This document shows positions 41,925 through 49,308 of a stretch of DNA of 64,000 nt, one piece after another. Below the pieces are notes generated by a model. It saw only the letters and a program-made list of their open reading frames with translations. It was not told where the DNA came from and did not search any database. Position 1 is the first letter of the stretch. Each line of letters starts with the position of its first letter. The DNA lies in the NCBI GenBank assembly GCA_011523425.1, contig WTGU01000001.1:1-64000 (forward strand), written 5' to 3'. Source of the DNA: Alphaproteobacteria bacterium (lineage in GTDB: Bacteria; Pseudomonadota; Alphaproteobacteria; UBA828). Both the position numbers and the translations under genes were made by a program.

Positions 41925-43010
41925 CTACAGCCTCCAGCTCAGCGCGACATGCAGGCCGGTGTCGGGCGTGGCATGGAAGGTGCCGTCGTCCTCGGTGACG
42001 GCGATCTCCAGCGTCGTGTTCTCGCTGAAGGTCCACGACCCCCCGAGCCCGATCATGACGACCGGGTCCGAGAGCGGGGCGAGGGCGGAGCCGCCATAGG
42101 GCGAGGAGTGAACGTCGAGCTGCGTCGTCAGGTTGAAGTCGGAGAGAAGCTGCCAGGTGACGCCGAAGCGCCCGAAGGCGATGAACCGCTCGCCGATTCC
42201 CGGCAGGTTGCGCGGCGCTTCACCGGCGAGCAGGCCCAGCGTCGCGCTGTAGAGCCACTCGCGCGACGCGGCCGAGTCGAAGAGGGCGCCCGAGGTTTCC
42301 GCCCAGGTCGCGAGCGACAGTCCGCCCGATCCGGTGAGGTCCGCCTCGTCGCCGGTAGGGAGCTTCAGCGCGGCCCTCACCGCCATGCCGTCGTTCGGGA
42401 AGGGCGGGTTCGGCAACGCGTAGCCGACGCCGAGGCTCACGTCGCCGAGGGAGGAGACGCCGTTGTCGATGTCGACATGAGTCACGCCGTCACGCGCATA
42501 AGAGAGTGCCAGCCGGTTGCGGGGCGCGGTGTCCCGGTTGCCCTGGGGCAGTCCGAAGGTGCTGTGCCAGTCCTCGATGAAGCGGTCGAAGTGGCCGGCG
42601 CTGTGCGAAACGAAGGCGAGGTCCAGCAGATACTCCCAGCCGTTGCCGAGGCCGTGGCGCAGGGTGAGCGACTGCCTGTAGGTCTCCCCGTCGATCAGGA
42701 CCTCCTCCGCGCCGGAATCGCCCGCGCGCAGGTGGGACGCCATGTCCAGCGCCGCGATCAGTTGCGTGGAGCCGGACGCCAGCACGGGCGTGCCGAAGGA
42801 GCCGGGCACACCGTAGAGGAGGTGAAACGGGTTGAGATTCACGATGCGCAGCGGCGTCGCGATGCTGTGCTCGCCCTGGTCGTCGGATGCGGCGGCGCTC
42901 GACCAGAAGGCCGCCAGCAGCAGGGCGCAGGCAACGGCGCAAGCGAGACCGAGGCACGAGGCCCGATTGGCCCGGCCTCGCGAGAGCCCGTCTGAAAGGA
43001 CGCCGGGCAC
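41925..43010 (-). CDS. DUF3187 family outer-membrane beta-barrel protein
   Basis: The 361-residue protein has a signal peptide with hydrophobic core GLACAVACALLLAAFW (cleaved near AAAS-DD) and a body rich in amphipathic beta strands ending in an aromatic-Arg-Leu tail (ALSWRL), as in outer-membrane barrels. The segments NLNPFHLLYGVPG, HFDRFIEDWHSTFGLPQGNR and ALKLPTGDEADLTGSGG match the DUF3187 family. The function is unknown. The GTG start at 43010 lacks a clear ribosome site. It lies 29 bp after the molybdenum hydroxylase genes, possibly in the same operon. Confidence 0.82.
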   Translation of the reverse strand: MPGVLSDGLSRGRANRASCLGLACAVACALLLAAFWSSAAASDDQGEHSIATPLRIVNLNPFHLLYGVPGSFGTPVLASGSTQLIAALDMASHLRAGDSGAEEVLIDGETYRQSLTLRHGLGNGWEYLLDLAFVSHSAGHFDRFIEDWHSTFGLPQGNRDTAPRNRLALSYARDGVTHVDIDNGVSSLGDVSLGVGYALPNPPFPNDGMAVRAALKLPTGDEADLTGSGGLSLATWAETSGALFDSAASREWLYSATLGLLAGEAPRNLPGIGERFIAFGRFGVTWQLLSDFNLTTQLDVHSSPYGGSALAPLSDPVVMIGLGGSWTFSENTTLEIAVTEDDGTFHATPDTGLHVALSWRL

Positions 43011-43039
43011 GGGCCCATGCTCGGGCAGGCGCGGCGCGC

Positions 43040-44053
43040 TCAGCCTTGCGTCTGGGCCTGCTTCTCTTCGATGGCGCGCAGCACCACCTCGGGCGTCACC
43101 GGGATCTCGGTGATGCGGACATCGAGCGCGTTGTTGATGGCGTTCACGATCGCCGGGATCGGGCCGTTGGTCACCATCTCGCCCACGCCCTTGCCGCCGT
43201 AGGGGCCGCTCTCCGCCGGGAACTCCAGGACCTCGCAGGTGATCTCGGGCGTCTCGTGCGCGCCGGGCTGGAGGTAGTTCTGAAAGTCCACCGGCGCCGG
43301 ATCGATCGCCGGATAGCCGGGCGCGGTGGTTTCGTAGAGGGCATGGCCGATGCCCATCCAGGCGCCGCCGACGATCTGGCCTTTCACCAGATCGGGATTC
43401 ACCTGCTGCCCCACCTCGTAGACGGCCTTGACGTCGAGCACCTCGACCATCCCGGTCTCGGTATCGACCTCGACCTCGACGACGGTGCAGGCGTGCGCCT
43501 GGGTCGAATCCGGATCGCAGGCGCCTGTCTCCGGGTCCATCGGGCTCGGCGGCTTGAGGTAGGCGCCCCGCCCCGCGATGGTCTTGCCAAAGGCGAAGTG
43601 GGCGGCGCCCGCCACCTCGCCGACCGAGACCGACTTCCCGGCCACGCCCTTGATGTGGATGTTGCCAGCGCCATCGGTCTCTAGATCCTCCGGGCTCGCC
43701 TCCAGCAGCTCGCCGGCTGCCTCGAGCATCGCCTTGCGCGCCTCCTGCGCCGCCATCACCACCGCGTTGCCTGCGCGGTGGGTGGTGCGGCTCGCGAAGG
43801 TGCCGGTGCAATGGGGGCCGGTGTCTGTATCGGCGGTCTCCACCACGATGCTCTCGTAGGGGACGCCGAGGGTCTCGGCCGCGATCTGGGCGAGCACGGT
43901 GCGCAGCCCCTGGCCGAGGTCGACGCTCGCCATGGTGACGACGAAGTCGCCGGCCGGCGTCATGTGGATCAGCGACTGGGTGGGATCGCCGCCGAGATGC
44001 ATGCCGGTCGGATAGTTCACGGCCGCGAGGCCGGTGCCCCTTACCTTGGCCAT
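43040..44053 (-). CDS. Molybdenum hydroxylase MoCo subunit, C-terminal part (split)
   Basis: This 337-residue protein corresponds to the C-terminal region of xanthine-dehydrogenase-family molybdopterin subunits. It has SVDLGQGLRTVLAQIAAETLGVP near residue 45, the cofactor segment TFASRTTHRAGNAVV, and the catalytic glutamate region GGKGVGEMVTNGP near 297. In most relatives this is fused to the preceding part. Here the upstream gene stops and this one starts in TGATG, a coupled junction. The two parts (448 and 337 residues) are close in size to NdhL and NdhM of Eubacterium nicotinate dehydrogenase. The substrate is unknown. Confidence 0.88.
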   Translation of the reverse strand: MAKVRGTGLAAVNYPTGMHLGGDPTQSLIHMTPAGDFVVTMASVDLGQGLRTVLAQIAAETLGVPYESIVVETADTDTGPHCTGTFASRTTHRAGNAVVMAAQEARKAMLEAAGELLEASPEDLETDGAGNIHIKGVAGKSVSVGEVAGAAHFAFGKTIAGRGAYLKPPSPMDPETGACDPDSTQAHACTVVEVEVDTETGMVEVLDVKAVYEVGQQVNPDLVKGQIVGGAWMGIGHALYETTAPGYPAIDPAPVDFQNYLQPGAHETPEITCEVLEFPAESGPYGGKGVGEMVTNGPIPAIVNAINNALDVRITEIPVTPEVVLRAIEEKQAQTQG

Positions 44054-45399
44054 CAGCCTGCCTTTCTGTCCCAGGAGGTCATCGCTTGGTACTCGGCCGG
44101 CAGCTCCTGGCCGGCGAGCCTGGCCGCCGCCTGGATGGTCTCCACCATCGCCGCGTCCTCGACCTCCTTGCGGTGCGCCTTCATGTCGTCGTTGCGGTAG
44201 GCGTTGAGCAGCCGGAGCTGCCACGGGTCCATGCCGATCGTCTTGGCGATCTTGTCCATCTGCAGCTCGATGGCGAAGGAGGCGGCCATGACGCCGAAGC
44301 CGCGCATGGCGCTGGACGGTGGCCGGTTGGTGAACACCACCCGCGCGTCGACCCACACGTTGGGGATGGTATAGGGCCCCGGCATGTGGCCGGCGTGCTT
44401 CATCGAGCCGTAGGAGCTGAAGCGCAGGTAGGCGCCGGAATCCTGGTAGGAGGTGATCTTGCGGGCGACGATGCGCCCGTCGTTCATCACCCCGTCCTTG
44501 ATGTAGAGGCGCCAGGCGGAGCGGGTGGACGAGACCTGCATCTCCTCCTCCCGCGTGTACTTGAACTTGACCGGGCGGCCGGTCCTCATGGCGCCCAGCA
44601 CCGAGATGGGCTCGACCGCCACGTCCACCTTGCCGCCGAAGCCGCCGCCCACCGTGCCGCCGAGGAAGCGCAGCTTGCCCGGCGCGATGCCGAGAATGGC
44701 GGCGGTGTTGTCGCGGGCGAAGTGCACGGCCTGCGTGTTGGTGTGCACGGTGATGCGCCCGTCGCCGCCGGGCTTGGCGATGCAGCCGTTGGTCTCCATC
44801 GGCGCCTGCTCGATGGGGCTGGTCTGGTAGCGGTCCTCGACGATGTGATCGGCATCGGCGAAGCCGGCCTCGACATCGCCGTAGCGGATTTGGGCGGCTG
44901 CGTGATCGTCGGGATAGATGTAGTGGTTGCGCGGCCAGTGGGCCGTGAGAGCCGGTGCCGCGCCTGCGATCGCCTCCTCTACGTCGAAGACGCCGGGAAG
45001 CGGGTCGTACTCCACCTTCACCTTGGCGGCGCCCGCGCGGGCGGCCTCCGCGCTCTCGCCCAGCACGGCGACGATCGGCTCGCCCCGCCAGCGCACCTTG
45101 TCGAAGGCGAGGATCGGCTCGTCCTCGGGCCCGACGCCGACGGCGGCAAGCCCGTTCCACACCTTCTTGCCCGGCAGGTCCTCGTGGGTCAGCACGCAGA
45201 CGACGCCGGGGCTGGCCTGGGCGGCGCTGGTGTCCACGCTCACGATGCGGGCGTGGGGCTCGGCGCTCCGGTGCATCTTGAGGTGCAGCATGCGCGGGTA
45301 GTGAACGTCCTCGTAATAGGTCGTCTGCCCGCGCGCGTGGCTTTCGAGGTCGCGCTGCCCGACGTTCCGGCCGACGACTCCGAGTTGCTTTATCGACAT
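44053..45399 (-). CDS. Molybdenum hydroxylase MoCo subunit, N-terminal part (split)
   Basis: The 448-residue N-terminal portion of the molybdopterin subunit has GQTTYYEDVHYPRMLHLKMHRS near the start, the hammerhead domain, FLGGTVGGGFGGKVD (the FGGK cofactor motif) and SSAMRGFGVMAASFAIE. It ends after QAMTSWDRKAG. Its start overlaps the 2Fe-2S gene by one base (TGATG), and its stop overlaps the C-terminal part the same way. A sequencing frameshift is less likely than a true split because both junctions show the same coupling. Confidence 0.9.
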   Translation of the reverse strand: MSIKQLGVVGRNVGQRDLESHARGQTTYYEDVHYPRMLHLKMHRSAEPHARIVSVDTSAAQASPGVVCVLTHEDLPGKKVWNGLAAVGVGPEDEPILAFDKVRWRGEPIVAVLGESAEAARAGAAKVKVEYDPLPGVFDVEEAIAGAAPALTAHWPRNHYIYPDDHAAAQIRYGDVEAGFADADHIVEDRYQTSPIEQAPMETNGCIAKPGGDGRITVHTNTQAVHFARDNTAAILGIAPGKLRFLGGTVGGGFGGKVDVAVEPISVLGAMRTGRPVKFKYTREEEMQVSSTRSAWRLYIKDGVMNDGRIVARKITSYQDSGAYLRFSSYGSMKHAGHMPGPYTIPNVWVDARVVFTNRPPSSAMRGFGVMAASFAIELQMDKIAKTIGMDPWQLRLLNAYRNDDMKAHRKEVEDAAMVETIQAAARLAGQELPAEYQAMTSWDRKAG

Positions 45400-45890
45400 C
45401 AGCTCGCCTCCTCGCCTGTATCCGACAGCGCCTGCGCGGCCTGCTGCACGGCGCGGACGATCGGCGCAAAGCCGGTGCAGCGGCAGAGATTGCCCGAGAG
45501 TCCCTCGACGATCTCGTCCCGGCTCGGCGCCGGATTGCGGTCGAGCAGCGCCTTCGCCGCCATCACCATGCCGGCGGTGCAGTAGCCGCACTGCGCCGCG
45601 TAGTTCTCGACGAAGGCCTGCTGCAGCGGCACGATCGCGTTCGTCTCGTTGAGACCTTCGAGGGTGGTCACCTCCGTGCCTTCGACCCGTTCGGCCAGCG
45701 TCAGGCAGGAGAGGCGCAGCTCTCCGTCCACCAGCACCGAGCAGCTCCCGCAGCCGCCCTGGCCGCAGCCGCTCTTGACCGCGGTGAGCTGCAGCGTGTC
45801 GCGAAGCACGTCCTGCAGCGTCGCCAGCGGGTCCGCCACCACGGTCTCGTCACGGCCGTTGACCGTGAGACGTATCAGCTTGGCTTCCAT
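45399..45890 (-). CDS. Molybdenum hydroxylase 2Fe-2S subunit
   Basis: This 163-residue iron-sulphur subunit carries two [2Fe-2S] clusters. The plant-type cluster ligands are in SGCGQGGCGSCSVLVDG, with a fourth Cys in RLSCLTL. The second cluster uses CGYCTAGM and LCRCTGF. It relays electrons from the MoCo site to the FAD subunit. It starts 22 bp after the FAD subunit gene. Confidence 0.96.
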   Translation of the reverse strand: MEAKLIRLTVNGRDETVVADPLATLQDVLRDTLQLTAVKSGCGQGGCGSCSVLVDGELRLSCLTLAERVEGTEVTTLEGLNETNAIVPLQQAFVENYAAQCGYCTAGMVMAAKALLDRNPAPSRDEIVEGLSGNLCRCTGFAPIVRAVQQAAQALSDTGEEAS

Positions 45891-45912
45891 TCCCGTCTCC
45901 CGCTCGACGTCT

Positions 45913-46731
45913 TCAGGCGAGCGCCGCCAGCGCGCGACGCACGAAGACGCCGGCCATGCGCCGGCGGTACCAGTCGCTCGCCACCGGGTCGGTGGCGGGT
46001 GTCACCGCCGCCTCGGCCGCCGCGCCCGCCGCCGCCATCGCCGCGTCGTCCAGGCCGGCGCCGATCACCGCCTGCTCGGCCGCAGCGCAGCGGAAGGGAT
46101 GCGCGCTCGCGCCGCTCAGCGCGATCCGGGCGTCGCTCACCGCGCCGCTGCCGTCCTTCTCCACCGAGGCGGCGACGCTGACCACCGAAGGGCTCGCATA
46201 GCGGCGCCTGGCGCACTTCAGGTAGGAGACGGCGCCCGCGGGCTCATCGATCTCGATCCGTGTCAGCAAGCCCGCACGGGGCGCGCCGTCCTCCGACCAG
46301 CCGGCGTAGAACGCCTCGATCGGCTGCTCCTCCTCGCCGTCGGCGCTGGCGAAGACGAGACGCGCGCCGAGCGCCAGCAGCGCGGGCGCGAGGTCGCCGA
46401 AGGGGGCGCGCGCGAACAGGTTGCCGCCGACCGTCGCCATGTTCTGCACCGCGGGCCCGCCGATCTCGCGGGTCGCCGCCTGGAGCGCCGGGATCGGCAC
46501 GGCGGCGCGGAGACCGCTCAGCGAGACCGCAGCACCCACCGACCAGCCGCCGTCGCGGCTTTCCACCCGGTCGAGGCCGAGCCGGTCCAGCGCGATCAGA
46601 ACGCCGTCGTCGGACGGATGGGTCTCGCGCAGCAGGCCGGTGCCGCCGGCGAGGATCGCCGCCGCAGCGCCGTGGCTCGCGAAGAGGCCGGCCGCCTCGT
46701 CGACCGAAGCGGGCCGAAGCAGTTCGGGCAT
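45913..46731 (-). CDS. Molybdenum hydroxylase FAD-binding subunit
   Basis: The 272-residue flavin subunit of the xanthine dehydrogenase/CoxM family has ILAGGTGLLRE near residue 30 and ATVGGNLFARAPFGDLAPALLAL near residue 103, both FAD contacts. It receives electrons from the 2Fe-2S subunit. The ATG at 46731 follows a GGAGGGGGG purine run. It is the first gene of the four-gene hydroxylase set. Confidence 0.93.
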   Translation of the reverse strand: MPELLRPASVDEAAGLFASHGAAAAILAGGTGLLRETHPSDDGVLIALDRLGLDRVESRDGGWSVGAAVSLSGLRAAVPIPALQAATREIGGPAVQNMATVGGNLFARAPFGDLAPALLALGARLVFASADGEEEQPIEAFYAGWSEDGAPRAGLLTRIEIDEPAGAVSYLKCARRRYASPSVVSVAASVEKDGSGAVSDARIALSGASAHPFRCAAAEQAVIGAGLDDAAMAAAGAAAEAAVTPATDPVASDWYRRRMAGVFVRRALAALA

Positions 46732-46847
46732 AGAGGCTGTCCCCCCCTCCGTTGCACGCTTCCCGGCACCAGGCAGCATGATGTGCGTGCCTGATGCGCG
46801 CGGCCCGGATACTAGCCCGGATGTCTCACCGGGGTCACGGTCTGCGT

Positions 46848-46887
46848 CGCGCGGTACGCGCGGAATCATGCTCGCGCGTACCGCGCG
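46848..46887. promoter_or_regulatory. 15-bp perfect palindrome in a divergent promoter region
   Basis: CGCGCGGTACGCGCG (46848-46862) and CGCGCGTACCGCGCG (46873-46887) are exact inverted copies separated by ten bases. The element lies between the divergent molybdenum hydroxylase and aminotransferase genes, 5' of both, so it cannot be a terminator for either. It is a good candidate operator, or a cruciform-forming element. Confidence 0.55.
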
Positions 46888-46958
46888 CCGGGACGGCCTT
46901 GCCGCGCCGCCGGCCGTGCGGCTATCGTCTGCCGCCCCAATTCCACGGGAGACGCGGC

Positions 46959-48341
46959 ATGGCGACGAACGTCCGGGCGGACGGACGGAATCTCGATCTC
47001 GGGAGCGCCGTCACCGAGGTGACGGCGCGCTATGCCGCGGCCAATCCCGGCAGCCGGGCGCAGTACGAGCAGGCACGCGCGAGCATGCCCGGCGGCAACA
47101 CCCGCACCGGCATGTTCTATGCGCCCTTTCCGCTCGCCATCGAGAGCGCGGCGGGTGCTGCGCTGACCGACGTGGACGGCCATACCTACACCGACTTCGT
47201 CGGCGACTACTCCGCAGGGCTCTACGGCCATTCGCACCCGGTCATCCGGGAGGCGGTGATGTCGACGCTGGAGTCCGGCGTTTCCTACGGCTCGGCGAGC
47301 CCCTACGAGGCCCGGCTCGCGGCGCTCGTCTGCGCGCGTTTCCCCTCCGTCGAGCAGGTGCGGTTCACCACCTCGGGCACCGAAGGCAACATCCTGGCCA
47401 TGGTCACGGCGCGCGCGGTGACGGGAAAAGACTCGATCATGGTGTTCGAGGGCGCCTATCACGGCGGCACCATCTACTTCGGCCGCGAGGCCGCGCCGAT
47501 CGCCGTGCCCTTCCCCTTCGTGATCGCCCCCTACAACGACGCGGAAGAGGCGCGGCGCCTGATCCGGGAGAACGCGCACCGCCTCGCCGCGGTGCTGGTC
47601 GAACCCCTCCAGGGCGCGTCCGGTGCGATCCCGGCCTCCGCCGAATTCCTCGGGGCGTTGCGCGAGGCCTGCAGCGCCCACGACGTTCTGCTGGTCTTCG
47701 ACGAGGTGATGACCTCGCGGGTGGCACCGGGCGGGCGCCAGGGCCAGCTCGGCATCGTCCCCGACCTGACCACGCTCGGGAAATACATCGGCGGCGGCTT
47801 TTCCTGCGGCGCCCTGGGCGGCCCTGCGGAGATCCTGAAGATCTACGACCCCTCCAGACCCGATTCCATCGTTCACCACGGCACCTTCAACAACAACGTG
47901 TTCATGCTGATCGCAGGCGCCGCCGGCCTGGAGAAGGTGTTCACACCGGAGGTGCAGGTCGCGCTCAACGAGACCGGCGATGCGCTGCGCGACGCCCTCA
48001 ACGGGCTCGCCGCCCGTCGCGACGTATCGTTCCAGGTCACCGGGCTGGGCTCGATCCTGACGATGCATCTGCAACGCGAGCCGATCCGCTCGATCCGCGA
48101 CATCGCGCCCAGAGACGCGCGCCTGCGGCAGCTCCTGCATCTCGACCTGATCGACAAGGGCTTCTTCACCGCGCGGCGCGGCTACATGGCGCCCTGTCTC
48201 GCCATTACCGACGCCGACTGCGACGGCCTTGTCGAGGCGGTCGACGACTTCCTGACCCACTACGGCCATCTCCTGGATACCGTCCCGGAGGGTGGCCCGA
48301 TCGAGGCATTGCCGGCGGCCGCCGGCGCCTGCACCCAGTGA
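46959..48341 (+). CDS. Class III (GSAM-like) aminotransferase
   Basis: The 460-residue PLP enzyme resembles glutamate-1-semialdehyde aminomutase and related omega-transaminases. Marks include SMPGGNTRTGMFYAPFPL at the N terminus, GTEGNILAMVTAR, VFEGAYHGG, VLVEPLQGASG, FDEVMTSR and the PLP lysine Lys275 in TTLGKYIGGGFSCGALGG. It probably aminates or deaminates a small keto or amino acid rather than serving haem synthesis. The start ATG is preceded by GGGAGACGCGGC. The SnoaL-like gene follows 19 bp downstream. Confidence 0.9.
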   Translation: MATNVRADGRNLDLGSAVTEVTARYAAANPGSRAQYEQARASMPGGNTRTGMFYAPFPLAIESAAGAALTDVDGHTYTDFVGDYSAGLYGHSHPVIREAVMSTLESGVSYGSASPYEARLAALVCARFPSVEQVRFTTSGTEGNILAMVTARAVTGKDSIMVFEGAYHGGTIYFGREAAPIAVPFPFVIAPYNDAEEARRLIRENAHRLAAVLVEPLQGASGAIPASAEFLGALREACSAHDVLLVFDEVMTSRVAPGGRQGQLGIVPDLTTLGKYIGGGFSCGALGGPAEILKIYDPSRPDSIVHHGTFNNNVFMLIAGAAGLEKVFTPEVQVALNETGDALRDALNGLAARRDVSFQVTGLGSILTMHLQREPIRSIRDIAPRDARLRQLLHLDLIDKGFFTARRGYMAPCLAITDADCDGLVEAVDDFLTHYGHLLDTVPEGGPIEALPAAAGACTQ

Positions 48342-48360
48342 GCCCAGTGAGGGAGAGAGA

Positions 48361-48771
48361 ATGAACGACGACGAACGCCGCAATCTCGCGGTGATTACCG
48401 AAGTCTGCGACGCCTACAACCGGCACGACGTGGAAGGCATCGTCCGCCACTTCGCCGAGGACTCGTCCTGGCTGCTCTCTCGCGGCGTGCCGCCCGAGGG
48501 CGGGCGCGCGCGGGGGTTGGACGAGATCCGCGCCATGGCGCACAGGCGCTTTCGCACCATTCCCGACATGTACTGGCACATTCGCAGCCACTGGGTCAGC
48601 GGCAACCGGGGCTGCTCCGAGTGGACCGTGACCGGCACCGAGACCAACGGCAACGAGATCAACTGGCTCGGTTGCGACATCTGGGAGCTGAACGAGGACG
48701 GCAAGGTCGTCACCAAGGACACCTACTGGAAATTCGCGGGCGAGGAGGCGTCGGAGCAGGCGTCCGAGTAG
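48361..48771 (+). CDS. SnoaL/NTF2-like domain protein
   Basis: This 136-residue single-domain protein has the cone-shaped NTF2-like fold pattern: EVCDAYNRHDVEGIVRHFAEDSS, a central GLDEIRAMAHRRFRTIPDM and terminal beta strands. Members act as small isomerases, lyases or binding proteins. The start follows GAGGGAGAGA. It is probably cotranscribed with the aminotransferase. Confidence 0.85.
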   Translation: MNDDERRNLAVITEVCDAYNRHDVEGIVRHFAEDSSWLLSRGVPPEGGRARGLDEIRAMAHRRFRTIPDMYWHIRSHWVSGNRGCSEWTVTGTETNGNEINWLGCDIWELNEDGKVVTKDTYWKFAGEEASEQASE

Positions 48772-48904
48772 GCGCCGCGCCTGCACGCCCGGGGATGCCC
48801 CGGCGGGCACGAAGCGCCGGCGCTGGCGCCGACCGGGCGGGTTGTTGACAGCGTTCCGGCCGGCTCCGTAAAAGAGCGGGGCTCAGTCGCCGAGGGTCGT
48901 GACC

Positions 48905-48997
48905 GGAGGGATGGCCGAGTGGTCGAAGGCGGCGGTTTGCTAAACCGTTGTACGGTGACAAGCCGTACCGTGGGTTCGAATCCCACTCCCTCCGCCA
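48905..48997 (+). tRNA. tRNA-Ser (anticodon GCU)
   Basis: The acceptor stem GGAGGGA (48905-48911) pairs with TCCCTCC (48987-48993), and an encoded CCA follows. The anticodon loop TTGCTAA gives GCU, decoding AGC/AGU. There is a long variable arm (TACGG paired with CCGTA) typical of serine tRNAs, and the T loop is TTCGAAT. It reads toward the polyketide synthase gene. Confidence 0.97.
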
Positions 48998-49308
48998 TCC
49001 CGCTCGTCCAACAGGTTGCAAACGGGCGATTCTTTCCGGTCGAAGAACCGGGCTCCCCCTCGTAGCGCCCTGTTCCGGGCGGGCTAGGCGCGTGCCTGCG
49101 GGAGCGCTGGCCCGACGCGACCCGGATGCGGGAGGCGCCTTCCGCCTGATACCATCGCCCGGCTTGCAGGCGTCCGAGGGAGACGTGTGAGCCCCTCGTG
49201 CCGCCCTGGCGCCGCGTCTGGCGGGAAGGCTCTTGTATGTGTATGCCGCTCGTGCATGTGCACGGGTTAGAATGACCATGCCGATCTCCTCATGGCGGGA
49301 GCAGTGCG
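48998..49308. other. Intergenic region before the polyketide synthase
   Basis: This is 311 bp without a credible gene. It contains a short dyad, CGTGCA (49251-49256) and TGCACG (49259-49264), followed by GTTAGAATG where TAGAAT could be a minus-10, and the ribosome site GGGAG at 49296-49300. No second copy of the tRNA 3' end was seen, so there is no evidence for an integration site. Confidence 0.4.

Noticed and set aside
43040-45401. Frameshifted pseudogene of a single MoCo subunit
   Set aside because: The break has a proper stop, a start and the same TGATG coupling as the neighbouring junction, and both parts keep their key motifs. It is kept as a split gene.
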